This document shows positions 22,758 to 30,851 of a DNA stretch of 64,000 nucleotides, piece by piece (the stretch's first letter is position 1; each line of letters opens with the position of its first letter). The notes under the pieces were generated by a model that was not told the origin of the DNA, ran no database searches, and saw only the letters and a program-made list of their open reading frames with translations. The translations under genes and the position numbers were made by a program. This DNA comes from a virus, in IMG/VR virus record IMGVR_UViG_3300009130_001695, positions 1 to 64,000 of that record. One strand, given 5' to 3'.

Positions 22758-23765
22758 ATGTTAGATTTAGAAAACTTTAGTGAGAAATTTCAACAAATTG
22801 TAAAGTCTGAAAGTTGGCAACAAGTAGAAGACCTATTTAAAAAATCTAAAAATATTCTCATTTTTGGAAATGGGGGTAATCTTGCTATAGCAGATCACGC
22901 AGCGATAGATATTACTAGGTTGACTGATAAAAATGCAATCGCACCAGGCTCTGGTATTACTGCAACTTCAATAATTGGAGATAAAGATGCCCATAGCTGG
23001 TTTAAAAGTTGGCTGGAATATAGACTACGAGGTATCAGTTTAAATAATTGTATGGTGATTTGTATCTCTTGCTCTACAACTGGAACAAGTTCTGAGGCTT
23101 CTGTGTTAGCTTTAAATTATGCTGCTGATTTGGGGATTCCCGCCGTTTTAATCTCAGCACAGCCAAAGGAAGATTTAGATGAAAGGATTATTTCAGTTTC
23201 TCAGAATGTTTCCCTTTATCATACTTCAGAAGTCCTATCTTTAGCACTAACTTATCAACTCACTCATTCTGCTGGGTTTGAATGCCCTTCAATCTTCAAG
23301 AAGGCCAGAAGTCGAGAGTTTGAAAAATTAGGTATTGAGTCAGAGAGAGAAGATTCTTCTATTGTGAAGAATACTGCACTATCTTCGAAGCATTGTCCCC
23401 CAGGGATGGAGGAACAATTAAATAATTTGGCGATTGATTTTGATGGGGTAGTTCACACTTTTGATAAAGGGTGGCACGATGGGACTTGCTATGGAGATCC
23501 AATTGAAGGATCTCTGGATGCCATTAAGTCTCTATCACAGAAGTATAATATTATTATTTTTAGTGCCAAGGTACGCCCAGACCGCCCATTGGTTAATGGA
23601 AAAACAGGAAAAGAGTTAGTGGACGAATGGTTAACAAAATATGGTGTAAGAGATTGTGTTGTAGATATTACTCACGAAAAACCACGCGCTGAATATTATA
23701 TTGATGACAAAGCCATTCCTTTTACGAATAATTGGGACGAGATTCTTAATCAATTAAAGGATTAA
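22758..23765 (+). CDS. SIS-domain (GmhA-like) isomerase fused to a HAD-type domain
   Basis: A 335-residue two-domain protein with AAAGGAAGG before the ATG. Residues 1-195 are a SIS domain: ILIFGNGGNLAIADHAAIDITR near 34-55 matches GmhA (sedoheptulose 7-phosphate isomerase) better than other SIS proteins, and ISCSTTGTSSEASVLALNYA is the second phosphosugar loop. Residues ~225-335 are HAD-like: LAIDFDGVVHTFD (Asp nucleophile), IIIFSAKVRPDR and AEYYIDDKAIPF. The fusion could join the first and third ADP-heptose steps (GmhA and GmhB), or the HAD half may act on another phosphosugar. It is placed 9 kb from hldDCA. Confidence 0.82.
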   Translation: MLDLENFSEKFQQIVKSESWQQVEDLFKKSKNILIFGNGGNLAIADHAAIDITRLTDKNAIAPGSGITATSIIGDKDAHSWFKSWLEYRLRGISLNNCMVICISCSTTGTSSEASVLALNYAADLGIPAVLISAQPKEDLDERIISVSQNVSLYHTSEVLSLALTYQLTHSAGFECPSIFKKARSREFEKLGIESEREDSSIVKNTALSSKHCPPGMEEQLNNLAIDFDGVVHTFDKGWHDGTCYGDPIEGSLDAIKSLSQKYNIIIFSAKVRPDRPLVNGKTGKELVDEWLTKYGVRDCVVDITHEKPRAEYYIDDKAIPFTNNWDEILNQLKD

Positions 23766-23766
23766 T

Positions 23767-24426
23767 ATGAAAAACATTACAGCTATTATTCCAGTTCGCA
23801 AAGGTTCTGTTCGTGTAAAAAATAAAAACCTTAAACCATTTGCTGATTCTAGTTTGCTAGAAATCAAAATCAAACAACTTAAGAACATTAACATCCTTGA
23901 CCGTATAGTGGTAAGTTCTGATTGTGAAAAAATGCTTAATCTTGCCAATAATTTGGGGGTTGAGACTCATCAAAGGGATGAATATTATGCAAGTTCTGAG
24001 GCAAATAATTCGGAATTTTTTAAGAATTTGGGACAAAGTGTTGATGGCGATTATCTTATGTATAGTCCTGTAACGTGTCCTTTAATCTCCAAAGAAACTT
24101 ATTTAGATTGTATTAATACATTTCAAAAGGATAGTATTGAAAATCTGGTAAGTGTAGCTCCAGTTAAACATCACATGTGGTTAGATGGGAAACCATTGAA
24201 TTATGACATTGCGAATTCTCCCAATAGTCAAGATTTGCCCGATATTTATCAGATTACATATGGAATATCTATTATTGCTAAAAATGACATGATAGAATGT
24301 GGAAATGTTGTTACACGAAATCCTACATTTAAAGTGTTGGATGAGATTGAATCTATCGACATTGATACAGAATTTGATTTCATGGTAGCAGACTTTGTGT
24401 ATAAAAAGATTCATGGATTACATTAA
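23767..24426 (+). CDS. CMP-sugar synthetase (acylneuraminate cytidylyltransferase-like)
   Basis: A 219-residue enzyme. ITAIIPVRKGSVRVKNKNLKPF (residues 4-25) is the CMP-NeuAc/CMP-Kdo synthetase nucleotide loop, then VVSSDCEKML, YASSEANNSEF and SIDIDTEFDFMVAD, whose Asp pair binds Mg. It attaches CMP to a 2-keto acid sugar. No sialic-acid synthase (NeuB) or Kdo synthase lies in the window, so the substrate would come from the host or from genes outside. One base separates it from the SIS-HAD gene. Confidence 0.84.
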   Translation: MKNITAIIPVRKGSVRVKNKNLKPFADSSLLEIKIKQLKNINILDRIVVSSDCEKMLNLANNLGVETHQRDEYYASSEANNSEFFKNLGQSVDGDYLMYSPVTCPLISKETYLDCINTFQKDSIENLVSVAPVKHHMWLDGKPLNYDIANSPNSQDLPDIYQITYGISIIAKNDMIECGNVVTRNPTFKVLDEIESIDIDTEFDFMVADFVYKKIHGLH

Positions 24427-24459
24427 AGTTTTGGGACAATCTGTTGTAAAATATAGATA

Positions 24460-25413
24460 ATGAATGTTTTAGTTACAGGCGGTGCAGGCTTTATTGGTTC
24501 CAATTTTGTAGAGTTTGTTCTAGAATCAAAACGACACTTAATTTCCAAAATTGTTAATCTAGATGCGTTGACTTATGCAGGTGATTTATCCAATACGGAA
24601 GAATTTAAAGATGATTCCAAATATATTTTTGAAAATGTCAATCTGTGCAATATGGATGCCCTGGCGAATGTGTTTAGGAGACATAATATTACTCATGTCA
24701 TTCATCTGGCAGCAGAAAGTCATGTTGACAACTCCATAGAAGATCCTTCTGAGTTCATTCAAAGTAATGTCGTTGGCACATTTAACCTTTTAAAACTATC
24801 TAAAGAACTTGGCGTAAAAAGATTTCATCACGTTTCTACCGATGAAGTCTATGGCGAACTGGGCCATGATGGAAAGTTTGACGAGTCAACACCTTATAAT
24901 CCACACAACCCCTATTCTGCTTCCAAAGCATCTTCTGATTTTTTGGTGAGATCTTATTTTCACACTTATGGATTACCAGTAACAATATCAAACTGTTCTA
25001 ACAATTATGGACCCCGACAACATTCTGAAAAGTTCATTCCCACTGTTATTAATTCGATCTTATTAAAGCGTCCAATCCCTCTTTATGGCGCAGGGCTAAA
25101 CGTAAGAGATTGGATATATGTAAAGGATCACTGTGAAGGCATTTGGGATGTTTTTGAAAAAGGAAAACTGGGCGAAACTTATTGTATAGGCTCTAATTGT
25201 GAAAAGAAAAATATTGATGTCATTAGATTAATATGTGATTTATTGCAAGTAAAGCCAGCAGATTGTATAGAATATGTCGAAGATCGATTAGGGCACGATT
25301 TTAGATATGCAATTGACAGTACCAAAATTGAACATGAATTAAATTGGAAGCCCCAAACTTCTTTTCAATCGGGCCTTGAAAAAACAATAGGGTGGTATTA
25401 TGAACGACGTTAA
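24460..25413 (+). CDS. rfbB: dTDP-glucose 4,6-dehydratase
   Basis: A 317-residue SDR: MNVLVTGGAGFIGSNFVEFVL, LDALTYAGDLSN, VIHLAAESHVDNSIEDP, HVSTDEVYGEL, YSASKASSDFLVR (catalytic Tyr and Lys) and NCSNNYGPRQHSEKFIP. These are diagnostic for RmlB, which makes dTDP-4-keto-6-deoxyglucose. Slightly shorter than the usual ~350. It overlaps the RmlA-type gene by 14 bases, so synthesis of dTDP-sugars is coupled. A 33-base gap before it has a TATAGATA stretch but no clear ribosome site. Confidence 0.93.
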   Translation: MNVLVTGGAGFIGSNFVEFVLESKRHLISKIVNLDALTYAGDLSNTEEFKDDSKYIFENVNLCNMDALANVFRRHNITHVIHLAAESHVDNSIEDPSEFIQSNVVGTFNLLKLSKELGVKRFHHVSTDEVYGELGHDGKFDESTPYNPHNPYSASKASSDFLVRSYFHTYGLPVTISNCSNNYGPRQHSEKFIPTVINSILLKRPIPLYGAGLNVRDWIYVKDHCEGIWDVFEKGKLGETYCIGSNCEKKNIDVIRLICDLLQVKPADCIEYVEDRLGHDFRYAIDSTKIEHELNWKPQTSFQSGLEKTIGWYYERR

Positions 25414-26122
25414 AGGAATAATTTTAGCTGGTGGGATGGGAACCCGTTTGTATCCCCTTACCAAAGTTACAAACAAGCATCTTTTGCCGATTGGTGGTGA
25501 ACCAATGATTTTTTATCCTTTAAGAAAGCTGATTGAATGCGGAATAAAGGATATTATGATTGTCACAGGTGTAGAACACAGTAGCGGGATGACTTCTCTC
25601 CTTGGGAGTGGCAAGTCGCATGGCTGTTCGTTTACTTATCGAGTACAAGATGAACCTGATGGTATTGGTGGCGCTTTAAAGTTATGTAAGAATTTTGTGG
25701 GAGATTCTTCATGCGTGGTATTGCTGGGTGATAATATATTTAAAGAAGATTTGGAGCCCCATATAAATTCTTTTGTTGAAAGCGGAGATGATTGCAAATT
25801 ATTTTTTAAAAGAGTTCCCGATCCTCGCAGATATGGTGTCGGCGTTTTTAAAAATAAGAGAATTATAAGAATCGATGAAAAGCCTGATGAACCCCAAAGT
25901 AATTTGGCTTGCGTTGGCATTTATTTTTATACAAACAAAGTTTTTGAAGTGCTCGAAACAACTGCGCCTTCTGATCGTGGCGAATATGAGATAACAACAG
26001 TTAATAATGTTTTCATTTCGAAGAATACTTGCGACCATGCAACCCTTAAAGATCGGTGGGTCGATGCAGGAACCATGGACTCTTATCACAAAACGAACTG
26101 GCTCGTTTACCGAGAGGGTTGA
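25400..26122 (+). CDS. rfbA: Glucose-1-phosphate thymidylyltransferase, short form
   Basis: A 240-residue nucleotidyltransferase: IILAGGMGTRLYPLTKVTNKHLLPI (GGxGTRL and PxxK), EPMIFYPLRKLIECGIKDIMIV, VQDEPDGIGGALKLC and VLLGDNIF, as in RmlA. It is about 50 residues shorter than typical RmlA, lacking the C-terminal allosteric/dimer segment, so feedback control may be lost. It supplies dTDP-glucose to the dehydratase just upstream. Two-base gap to the next gene. Confidence 0.9.
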   Translation: MNDVKGIILAGGMGTRLYPLTKVTNKHLLPIGGEPMIFYPLRKLIECGIKDIMIVTGVEHSSGMTSLLGSGKSHGCSFTYRVQDEPDGIGGALKLCKNFVGDSSCVVLLGDNIFKEDLEPHINSFVESGDDCKLFFKRVPDPRRYGVGVFKNKRIIRIDEKPDEPQSNLACVGIYFYTNKVFEVLETTAPSDRGEYEITTVNNVFISKNTCDHATLKDRWVDAGTMDSYHKTNWLVYREG

Positions 26123-26123
26123 G

Positions 26124-26831
26124 ATGAAATTATTAATTACAACACGAGCAGACGCCGCTTGCACTGAGTGGGCAGAATTAATGCATCCTATTTTCACCCA
26201 ATATGCTCATCGAATTGGCGCAGATTTTGTAATTCTTGATGAAACTTTGAATTGCCCCGAAGCAGGAACAGGCATCGGAAATGGTGTCTATCAGTATCGA
26301 ATTATGAAACATTATGACTTACACGAGGAGTATGATCGCATTTTACACCTTGACAGTGACATGTTACTTTCACCTGAGTGCCCTAATTTATTTGATGTTG
26401 TTCCATACGATAAAATCGGAACTATATTTGAGGATAAAGGAACCCGCAAATCTCAAAGAATTCAGTGTATTATGAACTCACAACATCAATTTGGGGATAT
26501 CGGCTGGAGAGAAGGCTACATAAATACTGGTGTTTTCGTTACTTCCAAATGCCATCGAGATATTTATAAAAAAATTAATGGAGAGTATTTCACCGAATGG
26601 GGAACAGATGATATTCATATTGGTTATTTGATTAATAAACTTAAGTATGAAATAGAAGAATTGCCATATCAATTTAATCATATGACAATGTTTTCAGAAT
26701 CATGGAATGAAAATCCCGACCGTTTTGAGTCTCACATCATTCACTATGCTGGTCGTGGAGTTTTTGAGCCGGGTAGCGCACCAAATAAAATAGAGCAAGC
26801 CAAACTAGATTATGAAAGGTGGTATAAATGA
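26124..26831 (+). CDS. GT8-like glycosyltransferase
   Basis: A 235-residue protein. ATG at 26124 behind GAGAGGG; upstream codons in the same frame shadow rfbA. MKLLITTRADAACTEWAELMHPIFTQYAHRIGADFVIL, then YDRILHLDSDMLLSPEC (DxD near residue 75), GYINTGVFVTSKCHRDIYK and WGTDDIHIGYLI are the pattern of retaining GT-A enzymes of the glycogenin/GT8 type. ATGA overlap with the next gene. Donor unknown. Confidence 0.8.
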   Translation: MKLLITTRADAACTEWAELMHPIFTQYAHRIGADFVILDETLNCPEAGTGIGNGVYQYRIMKHYDLHEEYDRILHLDSDMLLSPECPNLFDVVPYDKIGTIFEDKGTRKSQRIQCIMNSQHQFGDIGWREGYINTGVFVTSKCHRDIYKKINGEYFTEWGTDDIHIGYLINKLKYEIEELPYQFNHMTMFSESWNENPDRFESHIIHYAGRGVFEPGSAPNKIEQAKLDYERWYK

Positions 26832-27637
26832 AGCAATTAATAGCTGGTCCATGGGTTGGAGAATTTGGTTGGGAATTGTTTGCGTGGCAAGGATATATGC
26901 GGTCGCTTTCAAAGCATTACGATAAGACTATAATTATTTCAAGAGAAAATTCAAAGTCATTTTATGATGACTTTGCTGATGGGTTTTATCCCTTTTCACC
27001 CACTGGTGGTCTTTCCGATGCATTTTTTATGCACAATTTAGATATTAAAAAAGCCTTTATGTCAGTGGCAAAAGAATATAAGATCTCTTTGGACTCTAAC
27101 ACAACGGTGCTTTTACCACGCAGACTGGGAATCCCACCACACACCCACTATACCCAGCATTTGATCTTCGGAGATTTAATGATTCAACCTGACTATATTA
27201 AATTTGGAGAAGAAGGCATTTCAAAATATGATTATATTTTTCACATTCGAGATAGAGATTTAAGAAAAGAAGATAATTGGAGTTTAGAGAAGTGGTCCGC
27301 CCTCCGCGATTTATTGGATACCAAGAAGATTGCTTGTATTGGAACCCAAAATGAGTCCGGTCACATAGATGGCACAGATGATTTACGAGACATTCCAATT
27401 CAAGAATTGTTAAACGTGATGAGAAACTCACAGTGCGCTTTCGGACCTTCATCTGGTCCCATGCATTTGGCAAGTTTATGTGGCCTTCCGCATGTTGTAT
27501 GGTCTATCCCACAAAATAAGCTGCGATATGAGGAAAATTGGAACCCTTTAAAGACTAGGGTACTTTTTGATTCTACGAATAATTGGCACCCAACCGCAGA
27601 ATATATTTATGATAGATTTAAGGAATGGAGTCAGTGA
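26828..27637 (+). CDS. GT9-like (heptosyltransferase-type) glycosyltransferase
   Basis: A 269-residue protein. KQLIAGPWVGEFGWELFAWQGYMR at the N-terminus and SQCAFGPSSGPMHLASLCGLPHVVW near residue 205 follow the two signatures of GT9 enzymes, whose members use ADP-heptose. It is shorter than WaaC/WaaF (~320-350). Because this phage encodes the ADP-heptose pathway, this is the best candidate for the transferase that uses it; the acceptor could be a lipid, protein or glycan. Confidence 0.75.
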   Translation: MKQLIAGPWVGEFGWELFAWQGYMRSLSKHYDKTIIISRENSKSFYDDFADGFYPFSPTGGLSDAFFMHNLDIKKAFMSVAKEYKISLDSNTTVLLPRRLGIPPHTHYTQHLIFGDLMIQPDYIKFGEEGISKYDYIFHIRDRDLRKEDNWSLEKWSALRDLLDTKKIACIGTQNESGHIDGTDDLRDIPIQELLNVMRNSQCAFGPSSGPMHLASLCGLPHVVWSIPQNKLRYEENWNPLKTRVLFDSTNNWHPTAEYIYDRFKEWSQ

Positions 27638-28491
27638 ATATACTAGTAACGGGTGGCGCGGGGTTTGTTGGATCTAATTTAATAGCAGAATTGGTGAAAC
27701 ATAAGTCTTTAAATATTATTTCATTAGATAATTATTTTACCGGAACAAAGTCTAATCATCACCCAAATGTTACATACGTTGAAGGTAATTGCAGTGATAT
27801 TGAAGAATTGATTACTATAATTCCGGAAGTTGTGTTTCATTTTGGAGAATATTCGAGGGTATCCACAAGTTTTGAAGATAGAGACATCGTGTGGGATTAC
27901 AATATTAAAGGAACATATGAGGTTTTAAATTTTTGTTTGAAGCGTGGAAGTAAGTTCATATACTCCGCATCAAGCACCAAATTTGGAGATAATGGGGAAA
28001 ACCAGAATGCTTCACCGTATGCCTTCTTTAAATCTCAAAACACTGACTTAATTAATAATTTTCATAAATGGTTTGGACTTGATTATGCAATATGTTATTT
28101 TTATAATGTATACGGCGTAGGACAAATAAGGACCGGCAAATATGCCACTGTAATTGGCATTTTTGAGGAACAATATGTAAACGGAGAACCATTAACGATT
28201 GTCAAGCCCGGTACACAGAAAAGAGACTTTACCCATATTGATGATATTGTAAATGGGTTACTTCTGCTAATGAAGAATGGACAAGGCGACGGATATTGTT
28301 TTGGCACTTCGCAGAGTTATGAGATAAATGAAATTGCAAAAATGTTCAAGAATGATGTAAAATACATTAACAATAGAAAAGGCGAACGCCTTGATTCATC
28401 GATTGATTTAACAAAGTCATCAGGATTGGGCTGGAAACCTCAAAATAATCTCAAAGATTATATAAAAAAATTTAAGGAGAAAATAAAATGA
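27634..28491 (+). CDS. NAD-dependent epimerase, UDP-hexose type
   Basis: A 285-residue SDR. The GTG at 27634 overlaps the preceding stop (GTGA) and has GGAG five bases upstream; an in-frame ATG at 27625 is also possible. ILVTGGAGFVGSNLIAEL, VVFHFGEYSRVSTSFED, SASSTKFGDNG, YAFFK (Tyr/Lys present), YFYNVYGVGQI and KRDFTHIDDI fit the WbpP/GalE branch. It closes the sugar block; the next gene overlaps by four bases, so sugar and late genes may share a transcript. Confidence 0.82.
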   Translation: MNILVTGGAGFVGSNLIAELVKHKSLNIISLDNYFTGTKSNHHPNVTYVEGNCSDIEELITIIPEVVFHFGEYSRVSTSFEDRDIVWDYNIKGTYEVLNFCLKRGSKFIYSASSTKFGDNGENQNASPYAFFKSQNTDLINNFHKWFGLDYAICYFYNVYGVGQIRTGKYATVIGIFEEQYVNGEPLTIVKPGTQKRDFTHIDDIVNGLLLLMKNGQGDGYCFGTSQSYEINEIAKMFKNDVKYINNRKGERLDSSIDLTKSSGLGWKPQNNLKDYIKKFKEKIK

Positions 28492-28682
28492 AATTATCAA
28501 ATCAAGCAATTGGGGCCATCATGATGGCACTACAAAAGGGAATTATGGAACAAATGGATATTACGAACCTTCTTCAAGAATTCGAAGTAGTGGATTCAGC
28601 TGATGGGTTGATTGTAGAAAATCCCCCTATTTTTGAACTACCCGAAACGGAAACAACCCAAACCCCTGAAGCCAAGGCATAA
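28488..28682 (+). CDS. Small conserved T4-like marine phage protein
   Basis: A 64-residue protein with AAGGAG upstream. The start MKLSNQAIGAIMMALQKGIMEQMDIT and the LLQEFEV segment match a small protein I recall from T4-like cyanophages and pelagiphages near the late-gene block; function unknown. The C-terminus is Pro/Glu/Thr-rich (ELPETETTQTPEAKA). It marks the change from sugar genes to morphogenesis genes. Confidence 0.8.
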   Translation: MKLSNQAIGAIMMALQKGIMEQMDITNLLQEFEVVDSADGLIVENPPIFELPETETTQTPEAKA

Positions 28683-28686
28683 TTTT

Positions 28687-28959
28687 ATGCCAAAATATGT
28701 TTATTATTGTAAAGCTTGTGAAGAAGAATTCTTAGTTACTCATTCGTTGGGGAAACATGTAGAAATATGCCAACTTTGTGAGAGTTCTAGCGAGATAGTG
28801 CGGAAGCCTTCTACCATCTTTTTAAATAAAAAACATGGCAATTTAGGGGGAAAAACCAAGGTTGGGCACCTTGTGAGGCAAACAATCGAAGAAGCGGCCC
28901 AAGATTTGAAAAGGGAACAAGAAATGTTGACTAAAAGGGAATATAATGATGGGGATTGA
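28687..28959 (+). CDS. Zinc-ribbon (FmdB-like) small protein
   Basis: A 90-residue protein, four bases after the previous stop. YVYYCKACEEEF and EICQLCESSS give a CxxC...CxxC zinc ribbon of the FmdB/RPB9 kind, followed by a Lys/Glu-rich helix (IEEAAQDLKREQEM). Such proteins occur beside gp55-type genes in T4-like phages; role unknown. Overlaps the next gene by 14 bases. Confidence 0.78.
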   Translation: MPKYVYYCKACEEEFLVTHSLGKHVEICQLCESSSEIVRKPSTIFLNKKHGNLGGKTKVGHLVRQTIEEAAQDLKREQEMLTKREYNDGD

Positions 28960-29311
28960 AATTATTGTTTTGGCAGGAATTGCATTGTTTATTTCTATTG
29001 CCATAAATCTTATTTTAATTGCATATATACGTAAAAACATCGTAAAAGTTTTTGTGATTGCAGAAGAAGCGGCAGAGATTTTCACCAGACTCGATTCTTT
29101 TCAAGAACATTTGAAGACCGTCTATGAAATGCCTACTTTTTTTGGGGATGAAACACTGACTGGGCTTTTAGAGCATTCCAAAGCATTGAATGAATTTTTA
29201 AATAGATATGATGAACTTTATTCTTTTACACAACCAGACTTGTTAGAACAACTCGAAGCGGCAACTATAGAATTACAGGAACAATATGATCAAAAAGAAG
29301 CGCAAGCGTAA
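28946..29311 (+). CDS. Small membrane protein with cytoplasmic helices
   Basis: A 121-residue protein. MMGIEIIVLAGIALFISIAINLILIAYI is one transmembrane helix, followed by a basic stop (RKNIVKVF) and a long helical part (EEAAEIFTRLDSFQEHLKTVYEM, LLEQLEAATIELQEQYDQKEAQ). Two tandem ATG codons at 28946 and 28949 are possible starts. Similar one-helix proteins precede gp55 in marine T4-like phages as I recall. The 3' end overlaps the sigma gene by 26 bases. Confidence 0.72.
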   Translation: MMGIEIIVLAGIALFISIAINLILIAYIRKNIVKVFVIAEEAAEIFTRLDSFQEHLKTVYEMPTFFGDETLTGLLEHSKALNEFLNRYDELYSFTQPDLLEQLEAATIELQEQYDQKEAQA

Positions 29312-29972
29312 GAAAAAAAATCAATATTTTACGCAATTTCATGAAGACGCAATTGTTGAATACACCAACTCTGAAGATAACCATCATCGGAACGAGCTTT
29401 ACAAGAATATAATTCAGCCCGTCTTTAAGGAGATGATTAACAAAATCGTCTTTACTTACAAATTCACCAACCTTCCCAACGTTGACAGCTTAAAAGATGA
29501 GTGTGAAATGCATCTTGTTACCATTTTGAGCAATTTTGATCCATCTAAAGGTTCCAAAGCTTTTTCTTATTTTAGTGTTATAACAAAAAACTGGTTTATC
29601 GCGAAAGTCAAAAAAACTGCAATTCAATTACGCCGCGAAGCTGGGTATGACGAGATTTCTAAAAGAATTGAAATGGACAAGCTTGCGATCTATAATACTT
29701 ATGACAAAGACAGAGAAAAGAAGGAATATATGGAGCATTTGTGGGTTGAGATTAGGAAGTGGGAAAAGCAAAATCTTAAAGAAAACGAGAGAAAAATACT
29801 AGAAGCCATCAAAATCCTCTTTACCGACGCTGACACCATCGAAATTTTTAATAAAAAAGCTATTTACTTGTATATAAGGGAGATTACAAATTTAAACACC
29901 AAGCAAGTTTTAAACAGTTTAAACAAGTTTAGGTTTGAGTATGCGATTTTTAAGAAAAAATGGAACGAGTAA
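29286..29972 (+). CDS. 55: Late-transcription sigma factor, T4 gp55-like
   Basis: A 228-residue protein with a very basic start (MIKKKRKRKKKN). The region YKFTNLPNVDSLKDECEMHLVTILSNFDPSKGSKAFSYFSVITKNWFI (residues ~60-110) follows the sigma region-2-like pattern of T4 gp55: an acidic DECxxH helix, F-D-P-S-K-G-x-x-A-F-x-Y-F. No region 4 is present, as in gp55, which relies on the sliding clamp and gp33. It would direct RNA polymerase to TATAAATA-type promoters such as the one at 31823. Confidence 0.83.
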   Translation: MIKKKRKRKKKNQYFTQFHEDAIVEYTNSEDNHHRNELYKNIIQPVFKEMINKIVFTYKFTNLPNVDSLKDECEMHLVTILSNFDPSKGSKAFSYFSVITKNWFIAKVKKTAIQLRREAGYDEISKRIEMDKLAIYNTYDKDREKKEYMEHLWVEIRKWEKQNLKENERKILEAIKILFTDADTIEIFNKKAIYLYIREITNLNTKQVLNSLNKFRFEYAIFKKKWNE

Positions 29973-30286
29973 AGAAAGATTTTGAAACTTTAGCCGAAGA
30001 AGCAATCGATAATATCCGAGCAGATCGCGATCAAACCAAAGAATTGCTTAAAGATTTGGTGAAATATCTCTCGTCTGATGAGCACCGTCACAAAGAGGTT
30101 GGTTTAATTGCAGCAAAATATGTAGAAACCCTTCAACGTTCTAACGAGCAATTAGTTAAGATCGCAACCCTTCAAAAGAAAGGTGAAAAAGCAAGTATGG
30201 ATTTATCTCAATCTGAGAGAGATGATATATTTGATGTGTTAAATACGGAGGTAGCCCATGTCCGACAAAATACAGAAGATACTTAA
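29960..30286 (+). CDS. Hypothetical helical protein
   Basis: A 108-residue protein overlapping the sigma gene by 13 bases. It is almost wholly helical and charged (FETLAEEAIDNIRADRDQTKELLKDLVKYLSSDEHRHKEVGLIAAKYVETLQRSNEQLVKI) with an acidic end. The length and position recall small terminase or scaffold-like proteins, but I see no motif that decides. It overlaps the next gene by 29 bases. Confidence 0.68.
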   Translation: MERVKKDFETLAEEAIDNIRADRDQTKELLKDLVKYLSSDEHRHKEVGLIAAKYVETLQRSNEQLVKIATLQKKGEKASMDLSQSERDDIFDVLNTEVAHVRQNTEDT

Positions 30287-30839
30287 TGGCAATTACAACA
30301 TATTCCCTGCTAACCAAGAGCGATTCCCACAGTCTTTTTTGGAAGACGAGGATGAGTTTGTTGAACGTTGGGCTCACAATGTTAAACAAAGTTATGAGCC
30401 AACTGGTGAAGAAATCACTCGCCCAGTGGTTGGTATTGTATTGAAAGTTGAAGAAGGCGTTCCGCTGACTCCGGGAGGCCCAAAACACAACGCCACTTTT
30501 ATCTCTCCCAATGTTTCAGCAGATTCCTTAAGAATGTGGGTACATACGAAGTTTGATGCAGGTCTTGCGGTTCCGAAAAATTTTATTACTCCAGGTGACG
30601 AGGAGGATTTAATTTATCAACATTTTATTTTTGAACCCCAAAGTGCCGATATAACGAAAGTGCCAAAGCCTGGAGATCTTGTGCAGGTAATCCACCCCTG
30701 GGCGTGGGGGTTCACAAATAAGGTTGGTTTATATTTGGGTTTATTTGCCGAAGGCACTCCCCCAACATTTGAGGCACCGTCTAAGAAGTTTTCTAACAAG
30801 AATAAGCGTCAAAATGTGCCAATAGGCCCAAAAGAATAA
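30258..30839 (+). CDS. Putative baseplate/tail structural protein
   Basis: A 193-residue protein with GGAGG nine to ten bases upstream. SDKIQKILNGNYNIFPANQERFPQ starts it; the middle (RPVVGIVLKVEEGVPLTPGGPKHNATF) and later part (VPKPGDLVQVIHPWAWGFTNKVGLYLGLF) are beta-rich with an OB-like feel (PGDLVQV). The C-terminus is basic. It heads the structural run, just before a spike-type protein. Family not identified. Confidence 0.62.
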   Translation: MSDKIQKILNGNYNIFPANQERFPQSFLEDEDEFVERWAHNVKQSYEPTGEEITRPVVGIVLKVEEGVPLTPGGPKHNATFISPNVSADSLRMWVHTKFDAGLAVPKNFITPGDEEDLIYQHFIFEPQSADITKVPKPGDLVQVIHPWAWGFTNKVGLYLGLFAEGTPPTFEAPSKKFSNKNKRQNVPIGPKE

Positions 30840-30851
30840 GAGGGGAAGATA

